From contig JAQFVV010006215.1 in NCBI GenBank assembly GCA_028023455.1, positions 3,207,230-3,271,229 on the forward strand: DNA of 64,000 bases. Reading direction: 5' to 3'. This DNA comes from Epiperipatus broadwayi. Its lineage: Eukaryota; Onychophora; Udeonychophora; Euonychophora; Peripatidae. This document shows positions 11,793 through 24,762 of this stretch, one piece after another (positions within the stretch are counted from its first letter, which is position 1; every line of letters begins with the position of its first letter). Under the pieces are notes generated by a model, which was not told where the DNA came from, made no database searches, and saw only the letters and a list, made by a program, of their open reading frames with translations. The position numbers and the translations under genes are program-made.

Positions 11793-13770
11793 AGTTCTAG
11801 TAAACTATTAACTGTGCAGCCTTTGGTGGCGCTGTTTCTAGTTAAAAACAGAGCGTTATAACATTACCGGGCAGCTAGATTTTTTTTATCTAATAGAGTG
11901 ACATATGGCTGTAATTTTTTTTTTAATATTGTTGTTGTTTGTTTTGGACATAATTATTATTTTTTTAAAATATATTGTTGTTGTTTGTTTTGGACATAAT
12001 TATTTTTTTGGTTTTCATTTGATAAATTTCAAACTATAAAAGCGACTTTGACCTTTTTTTTTTTGATCTCAAAAGTACATAATTTTTGACATACGCCTTT
12101 ATTTGGGGGGGGGGGGATTTCCATTCTAAATCTACTGTTTCTTTTTTACAGACGTCTTTTATTTTTTTGTTTTGAATTCGATACATTTCAAAGTAATAAG
12201 GGACAGTTTTAACTTTTTTTTGGAATATCTCAAATATACACAATTTGCTTTACATACGACTTTCTTTTTTTGTTGTTGTTGTTATTTAAAATTAGAATTG
12301 ACACTTTCTTTTTGAATTATGTTAAAAATGAGGGGGTTTGCTGTTGATTGATTTAGCAACAAAAAATTCAAACCTGTCCGACAAACTCCGCCTCAGATGT
12401 CCGTATTTGCTTATAAACGAAAAGAATTGTTTGGTATTTTATCTTACATTTATAAATATGGGGTTTTTTTTTTTTTGGTCAGCGTGTTTTGATTTTTTTA
12501 ATAATAATAAATAAAACGGGACTTCTTTTTTTCTTAGATTTATAAATATGGGGGTTTTTTTTTGTGTCGGCGGGTTTTGATTTTTTTTGCTTTTTTTAAT
12601 AATAACAAATAAAACGTCCAAAACAAAAACCAAAAAGTCAATCGTGGTATTGTTTTTTTAACACAAAAATATGTATGTTAACCGGTTTTGTTACATTCTG
12701 TAGGATTTATTTATTTATCTTTTTTAAGAGTCGTACAAGTTTGTTAAAGATTTTTTGTTTTCATAACAAATAAAACGTCCGGTATTTTGATTCTTTTTTA
12801 ACAACAAAAATTAAGCTCGGGTTCATTTTTAAAATCTACTTAACGTGCTGTTTATTGATTTAAAACAACAACAACAAAAAACCTCTTTTTGCTTCTAAAT
12901 GGAACGAATAGGTATGTCAAAAGAAGAAGTATTTTTTGTTTTTTTTTTTAAAAAAAATCAATCAATCAAGAGATGTCCAACAAACTACGCTGCCTCTTTT
13001 TAACACTGTCATTCTAGGTGTTAATTACATGATTTACAGATAAAAATAATCGCAAACAAAACACAAATTCTTTCCAGAAAATAAATTTATTAACCACATA
13101 TGACTGAACTAAATCAACTGTAACGAATGGCAGGATGTTTTGGGCTTGCAAAAATGTAACTGCCTCACTTTCTCTCTTTGGGACATCCCACAAATATAAT
13201 AACGTGGTAGACATTTTGTTCTTCTTTTTCAACTCTCGTCCGAGTCACGACAGAAACGGTATTTTTTCCGCAAACAACTCCAATCGTCTGCCAGAGAGCT
13301 TGAGAAATTGTATTTTGTCTTTTTTGACCCCCAAAAAAGCCAAAATTAGCCAAAAAATAAAATTTTGACAAATATCAATAATATGCTGAAAATTACTAGT
13401 ATGCAAAAATCTTTCAGTTGGGAAATACAGAAAATCATAAACATCAACAAATATACACTTGAAAAAGATGACAATGCTCACACTCTCATCTTAAATTCTA
13501 GCGACAATACAAATTCTGTCAATGTGCGTAGGAATTCAACCCGCAATGAAATCAACGGCAAACTATACGATCATAGTATTGTTAGTAGATGTAGTGTTAT
13601 TGAACGTGGAAGAATTGGCCGCGTATTATAACCACTACATACGATCTACTCGTATATTAATGATCACTCGTATATTAGCCGTAGGTTCGGCCGTGAAAGC
13701 AGTATAATTCTGTGTTTTTACACAGAAACAGTGCCACCAAAGGCTGCACAGTTAATAGTTTACTAAAACC
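11793..13770. mobile_element. Unclassified 2-kb terminal-inverted-repeat element
   Basis: The ends form an inverted repeat of about 45 bp with few mismatches. The left end contains TAGTAAACTATTAACTGTGC, then a GCAGCCTTTGGTGGC stretch, and the right end carries the inverse. The direct repeat AAAATCTC flanks both sides (11785-11792 and 13771-13778), which suggests an 8-bp target duplication. The 1978-bp interior is unusual. Its plus strand is extremely T-rich, it carries repeated blocks such as AAATAAAACGTCC (near 12610 and 12770) and a tandemly duplicated ATGGGG-poly(T) segment (about 12440-12620), and the last 600 bp are less biased. No transposase is recognised, so it is likely non-autonomous. 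Superfamily unknown. Confidence 0.75.
12440..12620. repeat. Internal tandem duplication, about 85-bp unit
   Basis: Two adjacent units each read TTTATAAATATGGGG, a T run, a GTC.GCG motif, GTTTTGATTTTTTT, and end in AATAAATAAAACG or AACAAATAAAACG. A third partial unit with AACAAATAAAACGTCC follows near 12766. Confidence 0.7.
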
Positions 13771-13778
13771 AAAATCTC

Positions 13779-14840
13779 TCTGAAAATAGTAAAACTATGA
13801 TGTGCACTGCATCAAAGTACATTACTTCAATTGTACACTATCTAAAAAAATCTAAATAAACAAACAGTAAATACATTAAAGTATGAAAGCAGCCATTTTT
13901 CCAACTTGGAGCAATATATGTGATCATATTTATTAATATTTCTTTCACTTACATAAAATACATTGTACTTTCCAATTTATTACTGTTTCCGAATTTGATG
14001 TGTATGGTATTTAGTATAATAAAATGTTTTCTAAACATAAAACTAAACTTTTATGAAATTAAATAAAATTCATAAAGCAATAAAATGAAAGTTATCAATT
14101 TGAATGGCAGAAAAAAAACTGTAAATTGTTCTTATATTGCATCAGAAAGCTTTAAGTTTGAAGAGACCAGTTTGAAAAGTTTTGAAGAGTCCAGTTTGAA
14201 AAGTTCAATCAAGAATATGAAATAGATAACAGCAAATAGTAGATAGTACAGATTCCAAAGTCAATATGAACATAAAAAATAACTAGAGATGCTGTAATCT
14301 GTTGATAACAAGACTTCTATTTCATTTCCTTAGATTAAAAAAAGTTGCTAAAGAAAAAGATGTTACTCTGAGTATATTTAATTGTGATGAAACACTGACA
14401 TTTCAGTTTTCAATTTATTTAAAAAAATAAAAATATCATACAGTAAATTTGTTATTTTTAATTTTTGAACAAATGCTAATTAATGAATACTCATCAGGAA
14501 ATATATATGTAAATGTGATCTCTCACTTTATTATAATTTTTTTTTCAATTTTGTTTATACTATAATCTTATTTAACAAGTGCATGCTATACCCAAAAAAC
14601 ATGTGTTATGCATATGTGCATATTGAAAAGTACTATACATGTGTAATTCAGTAAACAATATGTATTCAATTTATCAACAAAATGCGAGCTAATATACACA
14701 ATATATGAAATATATGAGGGAGACTTAAAATATAGTGGATATCTATAATGCGAAAATTAAAACACAAATAAGTATAAAGAATGTGATTATACGAACAATT
14801 TATTAATTGTAGTACACTAAATGGATATACTGTATATATT
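13779..14840. other. Intron sequence, nothing recognised
   Basis: A+T-rich sequence between two mobile elements. A 25-bp local duplication (AGTTTGAA.AG.) occurs near 14155-14205. Confidence 0.5.
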
Positions 14841-16036
14841 GTAATGGAACAAGCTATTACCTGGTATGAAAATAGATTAGCTAGATTACCATAATTATTA
14901 AGAGAATCTATCTTTGATCCTTGTATCTATATATACCACATGTACTTTAATTTCATTCTCAGGAGAGGAGAGATTAAGAATCAACTAAATATATACCTAA
15001 ACTTTCCTCATCCATGCCATCTTTCATTTCCATTATTCCCAGGTTTCAATCTCATGGAGAATCTGCATAATCATCTAGTTCAAGGTATAATAGTATCACT
15101 TAAAATACAGAGAGGTGTAAACATGTGGAGATGTTTAATGGTAGGTGTGAATATGAAGTTATATGTAAATGGGTAAAAATATTTATAAATTTGTGAGAAG
15201 ATATAACCAATTGAAAAGTGTATTTAGAAAATTACAACAAGAGTTTTTAAATGGTTGTCCTTGTCTATCTCAGGACTACAGTACATAACAGGGGGATCCC
15301 ATATCACTACTATGACAGATAGAAATTTAATAGATCAAGTTAATTAAAATAAAATGAATTATGATTTCCAAATAAGAATATAGTAATCAAAGATGATTGA
15401 GGTAATCATAAACATAATATAAATTTCATTGATGTTAATATGGTCATCAAATGGCTATTCTTTGAGGGGAATAAGCATTTAGAATAATTGTTGGAATCAA
15501 TTGTAAACAAAGAGTAACGATAGATGACGAATTAAAGATTTTATAATTTGTTATAAATTTTCTTTGTTAAAAATATTGATCACTGTAAATATAGTTGTTA
15601 AATATATTCAAATGTTAAATTAAAAACTCTTCTTGTAATTTTCTAAATTCACTTTTCAATCGATCATATCTTCTCACATATTTATAAATATTTTTACCCA
15701 TTTACATATACCTTAATATTCACACCTACCATTAAACACCTATACATGTTTACACCTATCTGTATTTTAAGTGATATTAATATACCTTGAACTAGATGAT
15801 TATGCAGATTCTCCATGAGTTTGGAACCTAGGAATAACAGAAATGAAAGATGGCACAGATGAGGTGAGTTTAACTACATATTAAATATTTAGTTGATTAT
15901 TAATCTCTCCTCTCCTAAAACTGAAATTAAGATGCATTTGGTATATATAGGTACAAGAATCAAAGATACATTCTCTTATTAATTATGGTAACTTAGCTAA
16001 CCTATTTTCATACCAGGTAATAGCCCGTTCCATTAC
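14841..16036. mobile_element. 1.2-kb palindromic foldback element
   Basis: Two arms of nearly 400 bp (about 14841-15236 and 15635-16036) are inverted copies of each other with scattered differences. Both outer ends read GTAATGGAAC, then GCTATTACCTGGTATGA. The central 400 bp is A+T-rich. It includes CTACAGTAC...CATATCACTAC at 15276-15312, resembling the LINE 3' tail near 4630. A 78-codon frame in the left arm has no recognisable domain. The element could be a large foldback transposon or two head-to-head repeat copies. Confidence 0.85.
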
Positions 16037-17279
16037 TATATATATCTATCTTTGTTAATAAAGTTGTATGTGTGTATACAGGCTGGTCAATATAGGCAGT
16101 GTTAAAGCATTCCAGAAATAATAATATGCAGAAAAGAAAATTAGTTTACTGCAAGAAACAACAGACAAATTTGCATATCAGTAAAGTTTAACTTTATGCA
16201 GATTAGAAAAACCCAACCAGTATTAGCGATAATGAAGAACTACAGTCAAATCTACTTAAATTAACTCGAGAGATATGTGTGAGCAGTAAGGTGCTTACAA
16301 TACTATGTATAAATTATTTATCTTCTGAAATATGAATTGTTATGTAATCTAGATTGATCGTGTTCAACTAGCAAACTGTTAGTTGATATACTAATCCTAC
16401 TCTATTAATCTTGTTATTTAGAGTAAATAAACTCTTGAATTTATTGTTAAACTTTGTGTTTGTTTCTTTAAACTAATGATATAATTATCCAACTCTCAAA
16501 ATATAGTTGGCCATGGATATATTACTACTAATATATTATTAAATGATACAATCTCAATGTTGTAAAATATTTATTAAGGGTGATATAATTCTCAAAGGAT
16601 AAAATAATAAGTTCATAAACTAGGTTGATTTCCACAACAAATCTTTCTAGAGGATATTTTGAGTTGTAAATAAATTTAAATTTTTTTTCATTATTTATTA
16701 ATTCAGATCTGGAGCTCTTCTTTGTTAATTCAGGGATCCAATCAAGATGTAAAATACTGAGATAAGTAATATATAGCTTTTTTTAAACTTTCAGACAGCT
16801 ATAGAAAAACTGTAAAAAGTATTTTGGCCATACCCACTTTTTTTAGGGTATTAAGTTTCTATAATATTCATTTATTAAGTTAATTAATAATCATAGTACT
16901 ATATGACATTATATTATAATACTATTTACTTTAGATGGTAATAAACCAATTCTGACAAAGTATAATGACTAATAAACCATGACAGTATAATAAATTTGGG
17001 CAAAACATTAGTGTGGAATAGCTTAGGAAAAATGTCTCATTGCATTTTAGATGTTTCACTGAGATTTGTATTCAAGTGAAAAAGTCAGTGACAATGAATA
17101 GTATTAATGAGATAGTTTTAATACTTATTGGAAAAAAATCATCATCATCGTAAGCAAATATTTCCAAATGATTACAACCACATAAGCAAAAAATATAAAA
17201 AGACAAAACAAAAAGAGTTATCAGTTTGTAACATCTATACAAATCAATCCATGAAGCACAAATATATCCATATATAGAT
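16037..17279. other. Intron sequence, nothing recognised
   Basis: Non-coding A+T-rich sequence with no repeats I could match elsewhere in the window. Confidence 0.5.
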
Positions 17280-17715
17280 ATTGATATTCTATTTATTTGA
17301 TATTTTACAATGCAATATTTAAACTTTCTCTGCAGAAACTTTTCTTTCTGAAAATTTTCAGCATGATGTATAATTGTAGATCTTCAATGAATTCTAACCT
17401 CTGCCATATTTTCTCAATGAAAGCAAATACCACATCTCTTAAAAAAATATTTAGGATATTGTTTATAAAATATAATTTTCCTGATCCATAAAACCCATAT
17501 TCAACTTGCCATAAAATATATTTTTAAGATATTTTGTATTGTTCTTTAATTCATGTATGATGCCATTTATATTAGAGAATATATTGCTGATCTTATAATT
17601 TTGCCATCATATTTTATAGAACATTCTTAAACAAAATTTTTCTAATAGTTTAAAAGTTCAATGTTAGAAGTTCCAGGTCTCACATCCATACAATAAATAA
17701 AATAAAATAATAGCG
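17280..17715 (-). pseudogene. Possible RTE-like LINE C-terminal remnant
   Basis: On the minus strand near 17690, LYGCETWNF matches the YG.ETW motif found after the reverse-transcriptase core of RTE and related LINEs. It is followed by LEKFCLRMFYKI and a Trp, comparable to the F..W..RRML.I.W stretch. After that the frame decays. Only one short motif supports the call. Confidence 0.4.
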
Positions 17716-18114
17716 CTAGTACAGCTAATGTAATTGCAATAGTTAATTCATTGTATGGAAATATTCTAATTTTTTAACTTGTTAAAAATGGCTGTAATAA
17801 ATTATAGTCTGCACTACAATTCAACATCTAAGTCCACCTTTCTATTTATATATATAAAAAAAAAAAAACATCAAGATATTTAAATTGGTTTGTATTCTTA
17901 AGTTTTATGAACACATTTAGGTTCACTAAATGTATTCTGTGAATCATTTTTTAAACAGAAAAACAATAGACCAATCATCAGTACAGTGTAAATCTAACTT
18001 CCATGAAGATGAAGTTCTTGTTTTTACTTTTAACCAATTCAAATAAAAAACATATTCAAACCTGTATTGAATATTAATAATTTTTTATTAGTCATTCATT
18101 AGATTAGAGATTAT

Positions 18115-18285
18115 CGAATAATGAATAATATTTCTGTAATATAATTTTCACTACACCACTCTCACACAAGATAGAGACTGGTTTCTATTCACTTTTAACA
18201 CCTGGTAGAGGGATGTAATCATAAACATATGACCAAAGACATGTGAAAAAGATGTATAATCCCCCAAGATGCACATTGTAATAAT
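18115..18285 (-). repeat. Family C interspersed repeat, copy 1 (inverted)
   Basis: CATATGACCAAAGACATGTG and AATATAATTTTCACTACACC are the inverse of phrases in the copy at 23715. An FB1 element abuts it on the right at 18298. Confidence 0.75.
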
Positions 18286-18297
18286 TTATTATCTAAA

Positions 18298-18755
18298 CCT
18301 TTAAACATCACATTATCACTATCTCTCATGCTTGCTTATACTTGTTGTTAAAATGGGCAAAACTCTCTCTATACAGTAGTGCCACTCAAAACAAGACAGA
18401 GTAATCAATGGATGCTGTGCATAAAACCCTTATCTAGTGCCTACTCATTCAATATCCCCAAACTATTGAGCTTAGATTGAAAATATTTGTGTTTTCAACT
18501 TTATTTTCATAGTTTTGTAGTTATGTAGAGATAAAAGGTGACTGCTGGAGGGTTGCATTAGATCTTAAGATCTAGGTGCAGTGCTCTCAGATCCAAGGCT
18601 CCTCACTGACGAAGGCCACAAGCCAGAAACTAGTTTGGGGATATTGGATGAATAGGCACTAGATAGGGATTTTATTCACAAGCCTTCTGGCATTCATTGA
18701 TTACTCTGTCTTGCTTTGAGTGGCACTACTGTATGGAGAGAGTTTTACCTATTTT
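18298..18755. mobile_element. FB1 foldback MITE, copy 3 (longest, with loop)
   Basis: The outer end TTTAAACATCACATTATCAC is at the left. One arm has AGAGTAATCAATGGATG. A loop of about 120 bp (18475-18600) includes TTGCATTAGATCTTAAGATC. The second arm has CACTAGATAGGGATTTTATT and GGCATTCATTGATTACTCTG. The loop also appears, inverted, in copy 2. Confidence 0.85.
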
Positions 18756-18779
18756 AATAATTTATTATATATATATATA

Positions 18780-19335
18780 TATATTCTAACCTAATAAAAA
18801 TGTCCTCTGTGTTTATTCTGTAATTATTTATTAGTTTAGTTTGCACTAATTTTTCAGGTTGGAAATTAAGGCAACCAAAATAAAGCAACATATCCATTAA
18901 TTTTCCAATATGATCTAAAATACTTTTCATATAATACAATTGTACATTCAATTCTCTTAAGCCATGCCACGATTGTAATAACAACAATAATTGATCACTT
19001 ATTAATTTAAAGAATAATTATAATAATATTAATCTCAGGGTTCTTTGTTTCATGTAAGGAAATGCTCGGCAGTATTGTGTTGTCGCATATGACTGGCATT
19101 CTGGTCGGCTATAGGAAACATTTATTTTACTTAAATTCAATGTGTCTTCATCTCTCATATCAACTGCTATATTATTTAAAGAGATGATAATTCTATTCAA
19201 TAATGACGTATAATTTTGAATAACACAGCCCTTTTTTCCAGAATCTCAGTCAGAATAATAAAAAGACAAGGGTGCTTTTTGTGTCCTTCTATCATCCATG
19301 ACAACACAATCATATAACTAAGATTTATTACTTAG
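18780..19335 (-). pseudogene. Unrecognised decayed coding fragment
   Basis: One minus-strand frame stays protein-like over about 180 codons with only two internal stops. It begins after a splice-acceptor-like CTTAG with LYDCVVMDDRRTQKAPLSFY, then after a TGA reads DSGKKGCVIQNYTSLLNRII, NLSKINVSYSRPECQSYATT, and after a TAA reads LISDQLLLLLQSWHGLRELN and KSILDHIGKLMDMLLYFGCL. The frame does not shift at either stop and uses Trp, Cys, His and Arg, unlike the Lys/Asn/Ile/Phe noise around it. This suggests a former exon or retrocopy. I do not recognise the family. It lies in the 26.6-kb CPE intron, beside an FB1 element and an (AT)n run. Confidence 0.45.
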
Positions 19336-22300
19336 ACAATTTAACTAAATGGGAATGGAATAATGTGCAACCAAAGTTAATGGTTTGGGAATAAATTCAT
19401 TTTTTTTTCTTTACACAAAGGTGAATGTTTAGTCTTAAGTTTTCAACTCCATAAATAATTATCATTAAACTAAAATATAATGACATATTCCGATCTGCTT
19501 AAATTTATTTCTCTGGTCTATTAAGTTTTTAAGGGTTTGAAATGATTTCGGATTCAAGAAAAGGTTTTGCAAATATTGTGCAAACACTTATATTCAGCAT
19601 ATAAAAACAAAAAAAATGAATCTACAACAAATTTTAACAAGACTATAATTTATTATTATCACAAAAAAAAATATATGAACATTTCTTCAATAATCCCATA
19701 GTAATACAAAAATATAAAATATAACTGACATTAATCTGTATACTCTTTTGGTTATGGACTAGAGGTTACTACTTCTCCTGTATGCAATCATATGAATTGA
19801 TTAACTAAAAGTACATTTCATTACCAATACATTGTTTATTAAATTTTGGTAACCTTGTAGAAGCTTTTATTCAAAATTATTGACTAACTACTTCTGTTTT
19901 TTTTTAAATGATTAATCCCATCATATGCAATACGCAAAATATTAAATTTATTTCTAATACATTTACTTTATTTATGGTCTTTAATGGGATAACCTATTCT
20001 AATTATAGGCCAGTTATCAGAAGTTACACTTACTATCTTACATTTAACTTAATGCTAACTTAAGTTATGATACAAATTTTATTCATGCGTATAATTTTTA
20101 ATATGAGTATTATTTAATTACTAACCAGAATTAAATATTGCATTTGAATATTCCTTCAGTAAATAAGCGTTTTAAATTACGCAATTTTAATTACTTTCTC
20201 CATTGATTTACTTGTCAAATACTAGCAATATTTAGCAGCACAATACAGATATTGATCCTAGTTACTAACGCACTATTTATACTAAAGTGGATCTTGAGGA
20301 ACTAACACCTCCAATATAGCCTTTATCTTGCCCGAACTTTCAAAATTAAGCACAATAATCAACACCTTCCATGGTGGAGCTATCTTTATTTTCACATGAG
20401 GAATATGGAATAACCACGAAGGTCTGTAGAGTAATCTACTACATTAAATATTTTGGTGGTTTCTTGCCTCTTACTTGGGCATACAACGAACACACACCAA
20501 AGACAATCCTCTCCTGGGATTTAAACGAATGAAGCATACTAAATGCTAGATAAATTCTTGATCGTCCTATCTATGAGAATCGATCACTTGGGCTATAGAC
20601 ATACCCGAACATTATATTTAAAATCTTCCTCTCATGAAAAACAAAGCTTTTGGGGAGATCATTTTTCATCCCACAAAATAAATACATTATAATTATTACC
20701 TATGCGAATATTAAGCATATACCAAGGCTATATCTGGGCAGGATAAGTAAATACACTGATTATAATAAACTTATGTTACCGTATATACTTTGATCAACAT
20801 CTGAAATCAATGGACATCATAGAATAAAAGTATAATAATTTTAATTTTAATAAAGGAACATTCAAAAATAGTTGGTAGCATACTATCTTAAACTAAATAA
20901 AGTGGATGTGTTATTTAAGAATAATTAGGAATAAATTCCTCAATTAATACAGTATAAATTCGTTTCAAAACTTTAACAAGAAATATTTTGTTATAGCATT
21001 TTTTTTTTTTAGTTACTTCTGATAATTTTCAATATTTATTTTACCCCTTAAATATCTAAATATTTTTTCTTTTACGTATCTAACATACAAAATTTCTACC
21101 TATAATTGTATGTAATAATTAAAACATATTTTATAGATTTTTTCTTTCGTGTTAAATATCAACTTAACCTATAATAATTATATTAAAACATACCTTTGTC
21201 ATTACAAGGCTATTAAATATCACTTGACCATACAGACTTTAACCTATGTGATATAACAAAAAAATACATATCATTTATAACTTAGTTTTTAAACAATCAT
21301 TAATTAACAAGTGCATACTCTCTCATTAGAAAATGTTTTTCTGTTGAGCAATTGGTCCAGGTGAAGAACTTTATCCAGTCGTATTTCACGAAGCAAGTTT
21401 AAAAACAATAAACGCATGGTATTATTTCCTTTAAATAAAAGTTTTCTCTTATTTTGTGCGTTTAATAAATTAGGTAAAGAAAAATATAGCAGAATTGAAG
21501 ATTAATTCTTACTTGAATTAAACTGCTACAATTTTGGGATCCATAGAAAATAAAATATACATATTCTAACATAACGAACAGTTGACGATAGACGATAAAC
21601 ATACACAATTCTTTTTTTTTTTTTTTACTTTATTATTGACGATACGTACAATTCATATTAGCTAGCTTACTTATGGACGAAAATGCGCAATTTTTCCGAG
21701 ATTATTTTGATAATAACTGCAGCTGATTTACATGTATAGGAAGTTTTACTAACTCCAACTGATGTGTAATATAATATATCATTTATTTTTATCATTAAGT
21801 CACTAAGATATTTGGTTTTGTTCATACTTTAGGAATTATAAATTTTTTTTTTAACGGTAACTTCTCCGTAAGAATGCACGTATATAATTTTTTTTCTTAC
21901 ATTTACTTCAAGAAAGTCTTTCATTTTTTTTTTTTTTTTTTTTTTAAAAAATATACAAATGTATAGTTTAATATTATGATGATTATTATTATTTTTAGAC
22001 AATTCTTGATGAATAAAAACATTTTTAACATATGTAATTGCATTATTTGTAAAGGCAGACAAGATATTCAGAAAGAGCGCCAAAAAATGTATCTAGTTAA
22101 TCTTCCTTTGCTTCTCAACATTTTTTTTTCAATTATTATTTAATATTTTCTATACCAAGAAAATATTAACAAGTGATACAAAGTTACTAAATAATTATTT
22201 CTCATTTGGAAATCATTTATCTTCCTTAATTTAGACATAATAACACTTTTCGTGATTCCCTTAGTTAATTCTGTCATTTTTGAACTTTAGCGCGAGACAA

Positions 22301-23082
22301 TAAATTTTTAAGTATAAAAGGTCTTTAAATAGGTAGATGGCACAGAAAATCAGGATATCTTATCAAAAAATTTTAGCCACACATTATATTATTAAAATTT
22401 TACTTTGATTACATTTATTTCTGCAAAATAAAATGAAAAAATTGAGTTACCAAATTTCAGCACTGTTCCTTCCTTGAAAACTAAAAGCAGACTATATCTT
22501 TTTTTTTTTTTTACTTTAGCGACCTCTTACAGAAAAATAATCATTTGATTATAACATAAACAAAAGAAAGGAAAAACTTATTACAATCATATAGTTTTCA
22601 GTATTATTTACCTGGATTACAAAGTAATTTGACAATATAAAAAAAAAATAATAATAAATACATTAAATTAACAATCAGTGATGTATAATTCTTTAAACAT
22701 TATTTTTTTCTTTTTTTTTTTACAAAAAGAAATTACCAGAAGTTATTGTGCTTTATGATAAGACACTCATCCACTCTCCCCTCTACCCATCCAAAATCAA
22801 TTACTGTTTAGCTTTTATACCATATTAATTTGCTCTAATTATTAATATCTCAATTAAATTATTCATGTTCTCTCTTTAAAAATGACATTGAGTTATTAAA
22901 TCTATTAATTATTCACCCAAAACATGCCAAAGTGAGTGAATAGCATACTTTATTAATCAATTATTACTATTGTTATTTTATCTTTTTATTTCTTTAAAGA
23001 ATAGCATTGTTTTCCTGCAGAAATAATGCCAAGTAAACCAAGTGTCAATAACACTAGGTTACAATATATATATATATATATA
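19336..23082. other. Longest intron stretch without a recognised element
   Basis: About 3.7 kb of A+T-rich sequence with many T runs (for example about 21610-21630 and 21925-21945) and an (AT)n run near 23065. A less A+T-biased patch at 20280-20640 has no recognisable reading frame or repeat partner here. Confidence 0.5.
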
Positions 23083-23625
23083 CAGAACAATGATAAAGAT
23101 ATGTACAAGAAATTGTTATCTGGGCTAATGGATGAGTGCTGGTTCAGCACAAAATGTGCAACTTAGGGATAATACATGATTAAAACACTAAACATCACAT
23201 GATCACCATTTCTTATGCTTGCTCATAACTTTTATTGAAACAGACAAAACTCTACATACAGTAGGGCCATTCAGTGCAAGCCAGAGTAATCAATGGATGT
23301 CAGAAGGCTTGTGCATAAAATCCCAAGGCTCCTCACTGACAAAAGTCACAAGCTAGAAACTAGTCTGGGGATAGTGGATGAGTAGGCACTAGATGGGAAT
23401 TTTATGCACAAGCTTTCTGGCATCCATTGATTACTCTGGTTTGCACTGAGAGGCACTACTGTGTGGAGAGTTTTGCCTGTTTTAATAATGTTTATGATTA
23501 CGTCTTTCCACCATATATTAAAAGTAGATAGAAACCATACCTTGCATGGGAGTGGTGTAGTGAAAATTATACTACAGAAAATATTATTCATATTAGACAA
23601 TTTCTAGTCTAATGAATGATAATAA
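23083..23625 (+). repeat. Family C interspersed repeat, copy 2, interrupted by FB1
   Basis: The left part contains GAGTGCTGGTTCAGCACAAA (about 23133). The right part resumes at 23488 with GTTTATGATTACGTCTTTCC and continues with GGTGTAGTGAAAATTATAC. The order is that of the intact copy at 23715. Confidence 0.8.
23186..23487. mobile_element. FB1 foldback MITE, copy 4
   Basis: It begins CACTAAACATCACATGATCA and ends GTTTTGCCTGTTTTAATAA. The hairpin arms carry AGAGTAATCAATGGATG and CATCCATTGATTACTCTGGT, with CACAAGCTAGAAACTAGTCT in the loop. It splits a family C repeat into 23083-23185 and 23488-23625. Confidence 0.88.
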
Positions 23626-23714
23626 AAATTTATTAATATACTCCCATTAAGTGGTTTGTGTCAAAGTTGTGAGGGCAGCAAGTTTGACACTTATCATAAA
23701 AACAGTAGTAATTT

Positions 23715-23965
23715 TCTATCTATATATACTGAATAATGATAAAGATACATGTAAGAGATTGTGGTCTGGGCAAACTGATGAGTGCTGGTTCAGCACAAAA
23801 TGTGCATCTTGGGGATCATACTTTCTTTTTCACATGTCTTTGGTCATATGTTTATGATTACATCCCTCCACAAGGTGTTAAAGTGAATAAAAAGCAGTCC
23901 CTACCTGATGAGAGTGATGTAGTGAAAATTATACAGAAATATTACTCATTATTGGAAAATCTGTA
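23715..23965 (+). repeat. Family C interspersed repeat, copy 3 (intact reference)
   Basis: An uninterrupted unit of about 250 bp runs from GATAAAGATACATGTAAGAG through GAGTGCTGGTTCAGCACAAA, CATATGTTTATGATTACATC and GATGTAGTGAAAATTATACA. No coding potential or terminal repeats are evident, so the type of element is unknown. Confidence 0.78.
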
Positions 23966-24499
23966 TTGTGATTTGATCCTATTGTTATAAAAATTAAATA
24001 AAATGTTGGAGCAAATATGTATTCTTGTTTAATACCAGTTTTCATTTCAAATATTTCAGATTATCCATCTATAGTATTAATACTTCCCCTTATTCTTACA
24101 TGTAAAAGCTGTATAATATGAATCAAATGCCTATAGAGAAATTCTCTTTTTCCCCTCATGAAGAAATTGGATGCACTTTTACCATCAGTAGGATATTTTA
24201 ACATGGAATCAAAAATTCATTATATGAATGGAAGTATACTTAATTATTAAAATAATTAAGAAAATATTAACTACTAGTGAATAGATGCTACAAAACAGTA
24301 AGAATGCTATCTTCCTTTAGTAATGTATAATTTGAATATCAATCTGCAATTCAATGATGGTTTATTTCATAGTTGGCTAAGTTGAATTATTACCAATATA
24401 TTGAGAGTCTATGAAAAATAAAAATGTAAAAACATATTTAATGCATCAGGAAATAAAATATTTCAAATATTTTATAAAAGAATCAATGAATATAAACAA

Positions 24500-24762
24500 G
24501 GCAAAACTCTCCATACAGTAGTGCCACCCTGTGCCAACCAGAGTAATCAATGGATGCCAGAAGGCTTGTGCATAAAATACCTATCTAGGGCCTACTCATC
24601 CAATATCCCCAGATTAGTTTCTGGCTTGTGGCCTTCGTCAGTGGCATCCATTGATTACTCTGGTTGGTACAGGGTGGCACTACTGTATGGAGAGTTTTGC
24701 CTTGATTATTAACAAATTATGTGCTAGTATAAGAGATAATGAACATGTGATGTCTAGTGGGT
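24500..24762. mobile_element. FB1 foldback MITE, copy 5
   Basis: The left arm is GGCAAAACTCTCCATACAG, then AGAGTAATCAATGGATGCCA. The loop is shortened, and the right arm is GGCATCCATTGATTACTCTG. The outer end GAACATGTGATGTCTAGTGG is at the right. Confidence 0.85.

Noticed and set aside
20280-20640. Coding exon in a less A+T-biased patch
   Set aside because: All frames are broken quickly and no splice-bounded conserved motif is visible.
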